Assembly (NCBI RefSeq): GCF_002162135.1
Contig: NZ_CP021382.1
Coordinates: 1,736,001 to 1,800,000 of the forward strand
Length of the DNA stretch: 64,000 bases
Reading direction: 5' to 3'
From: Cellvibrio sp. PSBB006
GTDB lineage: Bacteria; Pseudomonadota; Gammaproteobacteria; Pseudomonadales; Cellvibrionaceae
Shown: one piece after another, positions 8,125 to 18,170 of the stretch
Layout of the letters: the number at the start of each line of letters is the position of its first letter
How positions within the stretch are numbered: position 1 is the stretch's first letter
Program-made: the position numbers and the translations under genes
Notes under the pieces: generated by a model
The model's input: only the letters and a program-made list of their open reading frames with translations
Told to the model about the DNA's origin: nothing
Database searches by the model: none

Positions 8125-9726
8125 TTAGTTGCCGTATACTTCCAGCTCAAACAAGGAAAACCCCCATTGCGGCAAGGCTTTTTGCGTACCGTAGATACGA
8201 ACATAACGACCCGTACCAGTCAAACCGGTCTGGTCATTGATCAATGCATTATTACCGGTGACAGAACGCAGCGTTGTCCAGTTATTGCCATTGGTGGATA
8301 TCTGAATCTGGTATGCAGTCGCGTAGGCCGCTTCCCACGTCAGCTTCACCCGATTGATGTTGTAATTGGCCCCAAGGTCGACCCGAATCCATTGATTACC
8401 GGAATATGCACTGGCCCAACGGGATGAAGTCGTGTTGCCGTCGACAATGCGATACGGCTCGTAGCCCGCTGCAATGAAAGATGATGCTGTAACCGTTTTG
8501 TTCAGCGCGAGATTCGGCGTAGTCGTACCACCACAATTTGCAGCGGGAGAAACCGTTGCAACGGAAGAGGTAAAACTGGTGGGATTACCGGCATCGTAAC
8601 TGATCACGCGCGCGGCGTAATTGCCGTAATCCTGAGCGCGAACATTGTTCAGGGTTAATGTCGCCGTTTTCGAGCCGGCAACGTAGGCGTTATCACCAAG
8701 GCATACGCCGTCCTTCATCCAGCAATAGCTTTTTGTCGCTGCCGAGCTTGCCACGGACAGCGTCACTGAAGCACCAGTGCATGCCTGTTGGTTAACGGGA
8801 TTCGCGGTAATGTGATTGGGTTTGCCCACATTAATATCGGCAAAATGGTTGTACAAAAACCAGGTTGGCCCCATCACTTCCAGATTATTTTTCCAGGTCG
8901 CCGACAGTGCGTTATAGCCATTAATCCAGGTTTTGTAGACTTGATCGTTAGGATGGGTTTCCAACCAGGGCCCCATAAAATAAGACGTAGGGTCACCCGT
9001 ATTAGCCGGGCCTTCGTTGGAAAATATCGGCGCGATACGCACTTTACGGCTTGCACCCGCCAGATACTGAAGCCGTTCAATACCGTAATCAATAATGCCG
9101 ACATCGGTTTGCCGATAAAAGTGCACCAGTACCCGATCCGCCGTATTACCCAAAGCAATCCCTTCTGCCTCCGTAATCCATCCGATATAAATTTCACTCT
9201 CCAGATTGTGCGTGGCACCAAGTGAATTGAAATAGTTGAGGATACTAATGGCATTATTAAACGCGGTTGCGCGATTGGCTTGGTTCCAGAATTCATACTC
9301 CAGATTCAATACATCTATACGTTCATTTGCGGTGTGGGCATTGTTGTAGGAAACCACCATGTCCGCTGATTCCGCAGCGCCCAAAGCTGCGCCAATCTGA
9401 TGAATGCCGTAGTCCGCGCGCGCGCGGGAAATCAAGGACGCCAACTGACTCGCACGCGTGGATGTCACATCCATGCCTTCCAGGTTGTACATGATCAGAT
9501 AGTTAACACCGTTGTTGCGCGCGAAGTTCAACAGCGCATTTTCTTTGGCGGTGTTACCCAGAATACCGGTTGTACCGTAGCCCACAGCGACGTACATACC
9601 ATTAATGCTGGTGCAATCACCACCGGCATAAGCAGAAGGCGTTTGTGCTGCCGCGCTGCCACTTAATATCAGAATACAGAGCAGAATTTTTACATTGAAC
9701 AACCATGACGAGAGTTTATTTTTCAT
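8125..9726 (-). CDS. Exported barrel-like protein with Ig-like domain and CBM32
   Basis: A 533-residue exported protein (signal peptide ending near SGSAAAQ). Residues 38-300 look like an alpha/beta barrel of no family I can name firmly. The segment IDVLNLEYEFW (about residues 137-147) has the spacing of the GH18 active-site strand (DxxDxDxE), ending in two glutamates, so a divergent chitinase or endoglycosidase is possible. Residues about 305-395 are an Ig-like domain (CWMKDGVCLG, LNNVRAQDYGNYAARV). Residues about 405-533 are a discoidin-type CBM32 (ALNKTVTASS, SRWASAYSGNQWIRVDLG, VRIYG). It heads the run that includes GH20, which supports action on an amino-sugar glycan. ATG at 9726 has AGAG eight bases upstream. 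Confidence 0.75.
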   Translation of the reverse strand: MKNKLSSWLFNVKILLCILILSGSAAAQTPSAYAGGDCTSINGMYVAVGYGTTGILGNTAKENALLNFARNNGVNYLIMYNLEGMDVTSTRASQLASLISRARADYGIHQIGAALGAAESADMVVSYNNAHTANERIDVLNLEYEFWNQANRATAFNNAISILNYFNSLGATHNLESEIYIGWITEAEGIALGNTADRVLVHFYRQTDVGIIDYGIERLQYLAGASRKVRIAPIFSNEGPANTGDPTSYFMGPWLETHPNDQVYKTWINGYNALSATWKNNLEVMGPTWFLYNHFADINVGKPNHITANPVNQQACTGASVTLSVASSAATKSYCWMKDGVCLGDNAYVAGSKTATLTLNNVRAQDYGNYAARVISYDAGNPTSFTSSVATVSPAANCGGTTTPNLALNKTVTASSFIAAGYEPYRIVDGNTTSSRWASAYSGNQWIRVDLGANYNINRVKLTWEAAYATAYQIQISTNGNNWTTLRSVTGNNALINDQTGLTGTGRYVRIYGTQKALPQWGFSLFELEVYGN

Positions 9727-9796
9727 AGCCAATTCTCTTATTGGATTAAATTTATAAATCTGACCGAACCAACATCATGAAACGATACAAATGCTG

Positions 9797-9821
9797 AAAA
9801 AAAGCCCGACCGAAGTCGGGC
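9797..9821 (-). terminator. Terminator of the TonB receptor gene
   Basis: Perfect seven-base stem GCCCGAC/GTCGGGC with a CGAA tetraloop; on the minus strand it is followed by a run of seven T. It lies 20 bases past the receptor stop codon, which separates the receptor from the leftward hydrolase run that starts at 9726. Confidence 0.9.
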
Positions 9822-9841
9822 AAGCTTTTGAGGGACTGGGT

Positions 9842-12672
9842 TTAAAATTTGGCACGAACGCCGAAGGTATAAAGCGCACCGGTATCTTCAAAACCGACAA
9901 ACTGGTTTTCATAACGCCCGTACCTGCTCACGGTTTCGCCGGTCACGTTGCTGCCTTCAACAAAGAAGGTAATACCGTTCAGCAGCGCATAGCTGGCACT
10001 GACATCAACCGCACCGTATTCATCGTAGTGAACTGGCTCATTACTGGGACCGTTGAACACACGGCCCAGGAACGGCGTTCGGTAGTTGTAGGCTACACGC
10101 AACTGCAAACCGTCTTTGTCATAAAACAGCGTGGCATTTCCTGTGTCGCTGATACCGGGTAAGGCAAAGGTTTCTGTCGCGCCGGCAGCACTGAGCGAAG
10201 CGCTACTATTAACAAAGGTGTAGTTGGCAGCCACACCGAAACCATTATCAAAGACATGCGCCCAGTTGAGCTCAGTACCTTCGATGGTCGCAGATTCACC
10301 GTTTTGCGGACGCGTCACCATAAAGGTTTGCCATTCGGGATCTTCTACCTCAATACCTTCAAAGACCTCAGGCAAACTCATGGTCACGATAAAGTCTTCA
10401 ATCTCTTTGCGATAAAATGCCACCGAAACCAAATTGGAATCGCCATAATAATATTCGAATGACAGATCATAATTGCGCGAAACAAATGGCTTCAGGTTCG
10501 GGTTATTACCGCGTGCAGTACGTGTAGAAATGGTAGTTGTGCCGTACGAAGTATAAGGAGCCAGCGCAGTCAAGGTGGGACGTGTCAAGGTTTCGCTGGC
10601 TGCTGCACGAATATAAAACTCATCCGTCACTTCCAAGCGCGCATTCAACGACGGTAACCAATTATCGTACTCATTATCCATCGCAATAGGCGTGCCGGCT
10701 TCATCGGCAAACTGTTGCACCAACCACGGTGATGGTGGTTGATCAGGCTCCGAGGTTTCGCGTTCCAGCCCAACAAGAACTTGTGATGTGCCCGTTGAGG
10801 TTAATTCTGTCGAGGTGTAACGCACGCCGCCCGATACATACAACGGCATATCCATCACGGCAAAGTCAGAAGCCGCTTCAAGATAAAATGAGGTAACGTC
10901 CTCCTCAATAACATAAGAGTCATTGGATTTCACCGCATCCCAACTGCTGCCGTTGGCAATAAAGGCTTCTTTGGATGCGATACCCGCCGGTGTATCCGCG
11001 CGCGTTCTTCCATCAATATTTTCGGCCATCCAATTGCGGTAAGCGACGGGATCAATCATATAAACATCGCCATCCAGGCCGCCGAACACGTCGCCCGAAC
11101 TTAACACGCCTGTCACAATGTTGTTGTAATCAATCTCCTGTTGCGTCGCGAGGCCGTGGTACATGCGACGGATCAAATCCGGTGTTGCCCAATACTCTGT
11201 CGCTTTTTCTGCAACAGTATTATTTGCACCGAACCTCACCGCGCTCAAATAAGAATCTTCCAGCGGTTTCCACTCGACATCCAATTTGAATTCGTGGTTT
11301 TTGGCTTTGTTATAAATGCCATCGTTTGATGTAAGCCGCGCGCGCAAATCCTGCATATTCGCGCTGCCCATCTCCGGCACAACCGCTGCCGGGTCAGCGT
11401 ATTCAATGGTCGGAATGCCGCCGTTGGAGGTAAGCAGATAACCCGGGCGATCCAAAAACTCCAGGATGTACATGCGATCCAGACCGCGATTGTCGAGCAC
11501 CGCTTCGGACACCGACACATCCGCCACCAGTCGCCACTCATCGGTAATATTCCACTCGGCATTAAAGCCGCCAACAGTGGATTCGGTGGGCCGCTCAGTC
11601 GTCGTCAACGCGTGGGCGTAACCGGAGATGTTATAGCCCTCGTCATAGCCATGGTTGATCACATTATAGAAGCCGTGTTCATCCACTTGATTGAGTGGCG
11701 ACAGCGTCGGCGCCCAAAGGTAGGAGCCGGTCCAATACTGCGAGGTGGAGGTATCGTATTTGGAGTGGATGACATCCGCCGTCAGCACCAGATCATCAGT
11801 AGGACGCATTTGAAAAACCAGATTGCCGCCGATGCGCTCGCGGGTTTCATTGGTCACGCCACGATACAAATTCTGGATACGATACGTGTCCTCCTCCAGA
11901 CCATCACCGGAATAGGCGTAACCGCCCGCCCAACCTTGTGATGGATTGGTAAAGGTCAGAAAAGGCTCTTCTGTGGTTTTGGAGATATGCTCGTTGGTGA
12001 CGGTGTATTTATCCGTGGAGCGTTCCTGATAGGTCACCGACGCCAGCACGCCAAACATGTCATCGTTAAAGGTATTGCTGACGATAAACGAACCCTGCGG
12101 GCTGGTATCGCCGCTGTTCTCTTCGTACATACCTTTAAGGCTGCCCGCAAAATGGAAGCCATCGAAATCGAACGGACGCGCGGTGACGATGTTGATGGTA
12201 CCGCCGAGCCCGCCCTCTTTCAGACCGGCATTGGAGGTCTTGAACACATCCACCGTGCGCACCAATTCAGACGCGATAGTGTCAAAGCTGAACGCCCGCT
12301 CCTCGTTCTCACTCGCGGGTGTCCGCCCGTTGATCAGCACCGCACTGAAATCCGGCCCGAGGCCGCGAATACTGACAAAGCGCCCTTCCCCCCCGCGCGA
12401 TCAATCGCCACGCCGGGCACGCGCTGGAGCGAATCCGCCACGTTATTGTCCGGAAATTTACCGAAATCCTCGGCGGAGATGCTGTCTGACACCAACTCTG
12501 AATTACGCTTTTTATCCACACTGCGGCTCAAACTGCCCGCAATACCGGTCACGATGACCTCTTCCAATAAATTCGCTTCCGCGGGCTCAGTGGTCTGAGC
12601 CTGGGCCTGGAGATTGGCCATGGATGCCATAGCGGTAAGTACAGCTACCGACAAGGTCGACTTTCTAAACAT
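9842..12672 (-). pseudogene. TonB-dependent receptor, interrupted by a one-base frameshift
   Basis: An outer-membrane receptor of about 943 codons, of the large carbohydrate-uptake type seen in Cellvibrio, Xanthomonas and Caulobacter. From the ATG at 12672 (GGAGGAGGG six bases upstream) it encodes a signal peptide, EEVIVTG and the plug (SAEDFGKFPDNNVADSLQRVPGVAIDR), then shifts frame at a run of seven C on the + strand (12388-12394; seven G in the gene). One more G restores the plug (GGEGRFVSIRGLGPDFSAVLINGR) and joins the downstream frame, which runs cleanly to the C-terminal YTFGVRAKF. As written the product stops after about 112 residues. The defect may be a sequencing or assembly slip, a recent mutation, or phase variation. 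The substrate is unknown; the neighbouring GH20 suggests an amino-sugar oligosaccharide. Confidence 0.88.
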
Positions 12673-13078
12673 ACACTGCCCTCCTCCGGACAATTGCATT
12701 TTTTCAATGCTTAAAATTGTTGTGGTGCAGAACCCCCTGACCGAACAAACCACAAATGAAGTTCATGACACGCAGCAAGATCATTACCAAGGTAGGAAAA
12801 AGCGTCGACTCACTTTGACGGAAGTATGAAAAATGACCCGGAGCAGTTTTGCTGCATAAGTGAACCTTTAGGTATGTTTTTGATTTTTAATTGTATTTTA
12901 GGGTTGCGAGATATTAGAAAGTGTAGCGGGTTCTGGCATTCACGATGAATGTGGATAAAGTGCACCACCGTTTTGGAGCACCTTTTTGTCGCCAAAAATA
13001 TGCCTCCTTCACACCCGGTTCCGACAGCCTGTGATAATCTCCGCGCCTGACTCCATCACATTCATAAGGACTTGCCCC
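12673..13078. other. Divergent intergenic region between the TonB receptor and an unknown pair
   Basis: No credible gene here; open frames are short and overlap both strands. It must hold the promoters of the leftward receptor and of the rightward gene at 13079. I see a small hairpin in the receptor leader (GCATT 12696-12700 with AATGC 12706-12710) and an AT-rich stretch at 12840-12925, but no confident promoter or operator. Confidence 0.5.
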
Positions 13079-14173
13079 ATGAGCCAACCCGCTTCTCTTG
13101 TTCATAAACGCTCCACCGTCTTAACCGCCAACGATGCAAAAAAGTTTGTCTTCTTCTCCGGCATGACCAAAGGCGCAACCGGCCGCCCCATCAAGATCAA
13201 CGCCAGCTTACTGCCCCATTTTATCGCCTTGGTCGACCCCAAAACCCACGACGGCCAAGCCGTCATCCACCACATCCAGAGCCTGCGCGCCACCGCCGGC
13301 CAAGCCAGCAGCATGCAAAATATCAACAATGCCTTTGAGCATATGGACCGCGTGAAGAACGTGCAGATTTGCTACAAGATTTTGCAGCTGGATACGGGGA
13401 GCCCGGTGACGGTTTATATAACGGATGTACGGGCGGCTTATGTGGGGGATGGGAGGAAGGCTGGGCTTTATAACGCACTGAAGTCGGGTTCAACTGCGGA
13501 TGTCAGAGAAGCTAAGGGACCGATAATTTCAAGTCCAAAAGCCGTAATCAACGGAGTTTCGCCCTCCTTCATCCGGGCAGGCGTAAATGCGCTGGAAGTA
13601 AGTGCTTCCACTTCGGTCGCTCTATTCTACAACCCGGCACATGTCGTTAATGAACTTGGGAGTTGGAGAAACACCGCCCGCAAGGCAACTAACGCGAACT
13701 CCGCCGCGATGGCCCTTGCCGAGGTGCTGATGAAAAATCAGAAAAATCGCACCTCTACGCTCAACTGGTACATTGAGGGTGAAGGTACGAATCTGTTGGC
13801 CAAAGCTTTGGAAAAAATCTCCGGCGAGCTCACCCAGCAAAAGTTTCGGTTCGTTAATCCAACTGGGGATGTTGTCTCCACTATCAAGCAACTCAAACAA
13901 AAGAAGGCTCAGTTTGTTACTGAAAGCGATCTTATTTCTTACAATGGCAAGCGAGCTTCAGCAGTAGCCATTTCCAGTCAATTGCATCGCCTTGCATCCA
14001 GCATCGCCGTTGAAAAGGGCAAGCACGGTTTTGACCAACGAGAAAAAAATACCAAGAAGATGATTGCGGACCACTCGCGCGGTGGCTCAGCCATGGCCGG
14101 GGCAAATAATATGCTTAAAGCTGGCCAAACAACCTTTGCCGATATGCTGAAACAAGCCCAAGGGGTCTTCTAA
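13079..14173 (+). CDS. Uncharacterised protein, first gene of a coupled pair
   Basis: A 364-residue protein with no signal peptide or membrane segment; family not recognised. The start at 13079 has AAGGA eight bases upstream; a longer in-frame extension to 12986 has none. Visible segments: an N-terminal region with KFVFFSGMTKG, a middle region with VYITDVRAAYVGDGRKAGLYN (about 112-132), and a C-terminal half with SVALFYNPAHVV, then LNWYIEGEGTNLLAKAL (about 228-244), and a basic tail (KHGFDQREKNTKK). The LNWYIEGEG stretch sits where alpha/beta hydrolases have GxSxG, but there is no serine. Codon use changes sharply near 13390-13470. The stop abuts the next ATG (TAAATG), implying coupled translation. 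A toxin or effector role is only a guess. Confidence 0.7.
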   Translation: MSQPASLVHKRSTVLTANDAKKFVFFSGMTKGATGRPIKINASLLPHFIALVDPKTHDGQAVIHHIQSLRATAGQASSMQNINNAFEHMDRVKNVQICYKILQLDTGSPVTVYITDVRAAYVGDGRKAGLYNALKSGSTADVREAKGPIISSPKAVINGVSPSFIRAGVNALEVSASTSVALFYNPAHVVNELGSWRNTARKATNANSAAMALAEVLMKNQKNRTSTLNWYIEGEGTNLLAKALEKISGELTQQKFRFVNPTGDVVSTIKQLKQKKAQFVTESDLISYNGKRASAVAISSQLHRLASSIAVEKGKHGFDQREKNTKKMIADHSRGGSAMAGANNMLKAGQTTFADMLKQAQGVF

Positions 14174-14908
14174 ATGAGCAACCAGATTCTTAGCCCGGAT
14201 TATCAGAACTCCCCATTAATCGTTTATAGCCTCGACGGAGTCGAACTCGTGTTGCGCTTGCCGCAGCACGATGGTGACTATACCCCGAGGCTGGCAGCAA
14301 GCGACCTCGATATCCTCGACCACAAGCTCTATGAACAGGGAAGGCAGGTGAGTTATCACTATTTGATGCTAATTGAAAACTCCTGGACGTATCGCTTCGC
14401 CAATTCACCTATCGATGCTGGTCATATCCTGTTAAGCATGGCGGTAACGCACTGTGAAGGTGAATTGAATAAAACCTATAACTTCCTCAACAAAGCATCA
14501 TTTTCTGAGTGGATACTCGATCGTTTACAACAACACTATGGAGAACTTATTGAAGAGGAGATTCTGGAGTTAAAACTCAACGAACTCCCGATCATCGAAG
14601 AAGAGATGTGGCAGTACCCCAAAACTCCAGTCGAATTAACGTTCTTTGAAAAGGATGGTGCGCATTGGTGTTGCGGCTGGACCGGGCATCCCAGTATTGG
14701 CCAGCTCGATCCTTTTATCAGATTCCCTATCAACAAATCTCATTTAGTGGAAATTGGGATTAGGTTCGGTGGGTTTAATCCGGAACACTTTGACTCAAAG
14801 GAAACTGTCGACGAAATAAAAGAAGCTTTGTTACACGAATTTCTCAGTCACATACACGTCACTTACCCATCTAACGTTCGGGATGAAATGAAAAGGCAGC
14901 CGGTGTAG
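14174..14908 (+). CDS. Uncharacterised acidic protein, second gene of the pair
   Basis: A 244-residue, clearly acidic soluble protein (for example LIEEEILELKLNELPIIEEEMW, about residues 126-147) with no signal peptide and no recognised domain. The C-terminal half contains WCCGWTGHPSIGQLDPF. Its ATG directly follows the stop of the upstream gene, so the two are almost certainly translated as a unit. A small acidic partner after a larger basic-tailed protein resembles effector-immunity arrangements, but nothing in the sequence proves this. Confidence 0.7.
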   Translation: MSNQILSPDYQNSPLIVYSLDGVELVLRLPQHDGDYTPRLAASDLDILDHKLYEQGRQVSYHYLMLIENSWTYRFANSPIDAGHILLSMAVTHCEGELNKTYNFLNKASFSEWILDRLQQHYGELIEEEILELKLNELPIIEEEMWQYPKTPVELTFFEKDGAHWCCGWTGHPSIGQLDPFIRFPINKSHLVEIGIRFGGFNPEHFDSKETVDEIKEALLHEFLSHIHVTYPSNVRDEMKRQPV

Positions 14909-14924
14909 CTCTGCAATGACGAAT

Positions 14925-14942
14925 GATGCAGCCAGCTGCATC
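14925..14942 (+). terminator. Hairpin after the uncharacterised pair
   Basis: Perfect seven-base stem GATGCAG/CTGCATC with loop CCAG, 17 bases after the stop codon. No T-tract follows, so termination is uncertain. The rest of 14943-15086 shows no gene. Confidence 0.3.
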
Positions 14943-15086
14943 GCGTCAGCTCTCGATGAACAACGACCGCACTCTTGGTGAAACGCGCAGCGCATCTTTG
15001 CGCTATAGGTGACAACACAGAAAAACTATAAGCGACCACATCGGTTAATGACGAAAATTAATCTACCGCAATTAACTCTTAGCACC

Positions 15087-16184
15087 TTAAGCGCGACTAA
15101 CTATTTTTTTGGCCATTGCAATACCAACAACTTCAACATGAGTATATGTCATTCGAGCAATAAAATAAGTAACTAACGTGACTACAAAATAATTAAAAAA
15201 CAACTGAGCATCCGGCACAAAAAAACTAAACTCCATGCCAACAAAAATATCTATAATAAAAAAATGGATAAGATACATTGAAAACGAAACCTTTCCCACC
15301 TCTCGAAGAACACGATGAGCCAAAAAACTATAACGAGAAAAAAGGCATGCCAGACCATAAAAAGATACAGCGGATGAAACAGGTATAAAAACTGTATCAA
15401 ACAACGGTTTAAAAAAATATAGCAATAACGATACAATAGTTGCGCAAAAAAATATTAAACATAGAAAAACAGTGCCGTGCTCTTTCTTTTTGTAGAAAAA
15501 ATTATAGTGCAATAAAAAACCAACAATAAACACAGGCGCCTGATTTACAAAATTCCAGTAGCCAAGACTATACGCATGGACAACTGTTTCTGTAAAAAAT
15601 ACAAGATAGGAATATAAGACTAATGACAAAAAAATAGACACGACCAATGTAACGGATATAGCACGCCAAGAGCCATGAATAAGATTAAATATAAAAGGGA
15701 AAATCAAATAGAAAAGAAACTCAACACCAATAGACCAACCTCCAGGAACAACATCATTAAAAGCCTCCATATTTAGCCCATGTAACAACAAGAAATGCCA
15801 AACAACTTTTGCATACTCGAAATTTTCAAAACCTCGATCAAAAAAGACCAAGATCGAGTAAAAAAGAATGCCGAGATAGTACATAGGCACTATGCGAAAA
15901 TATCTACGAATGTAAAATTTACTTACGGCATTGGGCTCACCCATACGACCAGCATAAGTTAAACATAGCGTGAATGCGGATAGCACAAAAAAAAGCTGGA
16001 CTCCCATACGCCCATAACTACAAAGGCTCGAAACCAATCCACTCACATTGGGTGTCGCAGGACTTACATGGGTAATAATTACCATTAAAATGGCAACCCC
16101 ACGCAACGCATCAATAAATCCTAAATTCTGTTGGCTATCACTATATTTAAGCTTATGCACCGAATTAACATTATTTTGATGCAT
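15087..16184 (-). CDS. Acyltransferase 3 family membrane protein (OafA/YrhL type)
   Basis: A 365-residue multi-pass membrane protein with the family hallmarks: FIDALRGVAILMVIITHVSP near the N-terminus with the catalytic-type histidine, QLFFVLSAFTLC, IRRYFRIVPMYYL and GGWSIGVEFLFYLIFPF. Members O-acylate (usually O-acetylate) surface polysaccharides or other glycans. The ATG at 16184 has a strong AAAGGAGAAG upstream; the open frame extends further but runs through the tRNA terminator, so the longer start is wrong. The gene is much richer in A+T than its neighbours and lies on the 3' side of tRNA-Ala, which points to horizontal gain. Confidence 0.9.
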   Translation of the reverse strand: MHQNNVNSVHKLKYSDSQQNLGFIDALRGVAILMVIITHVSPATPNVSGLVSSLCSYGRMGVQLFFVLSAFTLCLTYAGRMGEPNAVSKFYIRRYFRIVPMYYLGILFYSILVFFDRGFENFEYAKVVWHFLLLHGLNMEAFNDVVPGGWSIGVEFLFYLIFPFIFNLIHGSWRAISVTLVVSIFLSLVLYSYLVFFTETVVHAYSLGYWNFVNQAPVFIVGFLLHYNFFYKKKEHGTVFLCLIFFCATIVSLLLYFFKPLFDTVFIPVSSAVSFYGLACLFSRYSFLAHRVLREVGKVSFSMYLIHFFIIDIFVGMEFSFFVPDAQLFFNYFVVTLVTYFIARMTYTHVEVVGIAMAKKIVSRA

Positions 16185-16345
16185 TAAAAACTTCTCCTTT
16201 ATCAAAGATATCGATGACATATAAAATTTCCTTATATCTTCATGATAACCACTGCCAATCGTGGTAACTGGGACGTAGTAACAGCAAACTAAATGATTGG
16301 CAAAACCCTCAGAAGATGTCGAAATATCTGAAACAATCCAAAAAC

Positions 16346-16384
16346 AAAAAAACCCCCACCTATCTTGCATAGGTGGGGGTTTTC
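16346..16384 (-). terminator. Terminator downstream of tRNA-Ala
   Basis: Thirteen-base perfect stem AACCCCCACCTAT (16351-16363) with ATAGGTGGGGGTT (16369-16381) around a five-base loop. On the minus strand it ends in a T-run, closing the gltX-tRNA-Ala transcript. Confidence 0.93.
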
Positions 16385-16391
16385 ATTTATT

Positions 16392-16467
16392 TGGTGGAGC
16401 TTAGCGGGATCGAACCGCTGACCTCAACACTGCCAGTGTTGCGCTCTCCCAGCTGAGCTAAAGCCCC
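16392..16467 (-). tRNA. tRNA-Ala (anticodon GGC)
   Basis: 76 bases on the minus strand with an encoded CCA end. Acceptor GGGGCTT pairs with the 3' end; the D arm is AGCTCAGCTGGGAGAGC; the anticodon stem CAACA/TGTTG encloses CTGGCAG, giving anticodon GGC; the T arm is CAGCGGTTCGATCCCGCT. It lies 60 bases downstream of gltX and is probably cotranscribed with it. Confidence 0.97.
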
Positions 16468-16527
16468 AAGGTATTGCGTTGGCTTCGTCCTGAAGCGGGG
16501 CGCATTGTATCACCAGACTTTCGACTG

Positions 16528-18039
16528 TCAAGCGTCCGGCGCGGCTTCTTCGGTGGCTTGGCCCAAGGCGCTATAGACCTTTTCCAGGTCTTTTTGCTTG
16601 TTTTTGCCGAAGCCACCCAAGGCATTAACGGCGTGGCGCAGGCGGGCGCGGCTCATGTCGGGGCCTATGATGACCATGGAGTCCATGACCGAGAAGGAGG
16701 CGGTGGTGCCGGCGATGGCGACGAAGATCGGCGCCAGGGCGTCCTTGAGTTTGATGCCCATTTGTTCGGCCAGCAGTTTGAGTTCATTGAAGATCTCGTC
16801 CCGCTCCCAGGTGCGCAGGGCTTCCATGCGCCAGAGGGCGAATTGCAGCAGTTCTTTTTGTTTGTCGACTGGCAGCTTGTTGGCGGCGAAGTCGGCTTCG
16901 GCCACATTCAGCATGCCGGATACCAGGAAGCTGGCCAGTGGGGCGAAGTCGCTCAGGGTGTTCATGCGCGGTTGGGCGTGGGGCAAGGCCTGTAGCAGCA
17001 TGTCTTTATTAAAAGCCCATTGATGCAGACGTGCGGCGAGCTGTTCGATGGTGAAGTTTTCGCGAATCCACAGGCTGTTGAGCCAGCTGAGCTTTTCCAC
17101 GTCGAAGATCGGGCCGCCGAGGGAGACGCGGTTGATGTCGAAGTGTTCCTGCATTTCGGCAAGGGTGAATTTTTCGCGCTCGTCGGGCATGGACCAGCCC
17201 ATACGGCCGAGGTAGTTGAGCATGGCTTCGGGCAGGTAGCCCATGCGCTTGTAGTACAGGATGCTGGTGGGGTTTTTGCGCTTGCTGAGCTTGGATTTAT
17301 CCGGGTTGCGCAGCAACGGCAAGTGGCACAGTACCGGCGCTTGCCAGCCGAAGTATTCGTACAACTTCAGGTGCTTGGGCGCGGAGTTGATCCACTCTTC
17401 GCCGCGAATGACGTGGGTAATTTCCATCAGGTGGTCGTCGACCACGTTGGCCAGGTGGTAGGTGGGCATGCCGTCGCCTTTGAGCAGTACTTGCATGTCC
17501 ACTTGCGACCATTCGATCTCGATCTTGCCGCGCAGCACGTCGTCGATAACGCAGACGCCCTCTTCCGGGATTTTCATGCGGATCACGTAGGGCTCGCCTG
17601 CGGCCAGGCGGCGTTGCACTTCTTCGTCGGACAGCAGCAAACCACGGCCGTCGTATTTAGGGGTTTCACCGCGCGCTTGTTGTTCGCGGCGCATTTCGTC
17701 CAGCTCTTCGGCGGTGGCGAAGCAATAGAAAGCGTGGCCTTTGACAACCAGTTCTTCGGCGTATTGGCGATACATGCCCATGCGTTCGCTTTGGCGGTAG
17801 GGACCGTGGGGGCCACCGACGTCCGGGCCTTCATCCCAATCCAGACCGAGCCAGCGCAGGCTGTCCAGGATGGCTTGTTCAGATTCTGGCGTGCTGCGGG
17901 TTTGGTCGGTATCTTCAATGCGCAGCAAAAACTGGCCGCCGTGTTGACGCGCGAAGCACAGGTTAAAGAGCGCAATGTAAGCGGTGCCGACGTGCGGGTC
18001 GCCGGTGGGGGATGGGGCAATACGGGTACGAACGGTCAT
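16528..18039 (-). CDS. gltX: Glutamyl-tRNA synthetase
   Basis: A 503-residue class I aminoacyl-tRNA synthetase that charges tRNA-Glu in the cytoplasm. The HIGH-type motif [10 protein letters not shown] is at residues 9-18 and the KMSKS-type motif KLSKR at about 250-254. Start set at 18039, where the protein begins [13 protein letters not shown] as in other members; the open frame extends 20 codons upstream without a ribosome site. Followed by tRNA-Ala and a strong terminator. A long G/C-biased open frame on the opposite strand is an artefact of codon bias. Confidence 0.97.
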   Translation of the reverse strand: MTVRTRIAPSPTGDPHVGTAYIALFNLCFARQHGGQFLLRIEDTDQTRSTPESEQAILDSLRWLGLDWDEGPDVGGPHGPYRQSERMGMYRQYAEELVVKGHAFYCFATAEELDEMRREQQARGETPKYDGRGLLLSDEEVQRRLAAGEPYVIRMKIPEEGVCVIDDVLRGKIEIEWSQVDMQVLLKGDGMPTYHLANVVDDHLMEITHVIRGEEWINSAPKHLKLYEYFGWQAPVLCHLPLLRNPDKSKLSKRKNPTSILYYKRMGYLPEAMLNYLGRMGWSMPDEREKFTLAEMQEHFDINRVSLGGPIFDVEKLSWLNSLWIRENFTIEQLAARLHQWAFNKDMLLQALPHAQPRMNTLSDFAPLASFLVSGMLNVAEADFAANKLPVDKQKELLQFALWRMEALRTWERDEIFNELKLLAEQMGIKLKDALAPIFVAIAGTTASFSVMDSMVIIGPDMSRARLRHAVNALGGFGKNKQKDLEKVYSALGQATEEAAPDA

Positions 18040-18114
18040 GGTGCGCCTTTTTTGCTCATGGGTTTTGTTCATGGACTGGAACGGGAAAAAGGCGGGCATT
18101 ATACGCTATGAATG

Positions 18115-18153
18115 CGGGATAACGAGGCTCCTGTCAGCGACTCTGTTATCCCG
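18115..18153. repeat. Inverted repeat between VOC gene and gltX
   Basis: Nine-base perfect arms CGGGATAAC (18115-18123) and GTTATCCCG (18145-18153) around a 21-base loop. It lies just past the VOC gene stop (minus strand) and upstream of gltX. No T-tract, so it may be a hairpin-type transcript end or a binding site; function not determined. Confidence 0.4.
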
Positions 18154-18170
18154 TTAGCGAAAGCCGATAA

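Noticed and set aside
12986..13078. N-terminal extension of the unknown gene at 13079
   Set aside because: No ribosome site at 12986, while AAGGA is correctly placed before 13079.
16185..16370. N-terminal extension of the acyltransferase
   Set aside because: It would read through the tRNA-Ala terminator; a strong AAAGGAG site marks 16184 as the start.
13079..16467. Complete genomic island with attachment sites at tRNA-Ala
   Set aside because: No integrase, transposase or repeated tRNA 3' end was found, so only a suspicion of transfer is kept.
17020..18111. Long plus-strand open frame of 363 codons over gltX
   Set aside because: It lies entirely opposite the clear gltX gene, is compositionally odd (runs of V, A, H, Q) and has no recognisable domain; it reflects codon bias of gltX.
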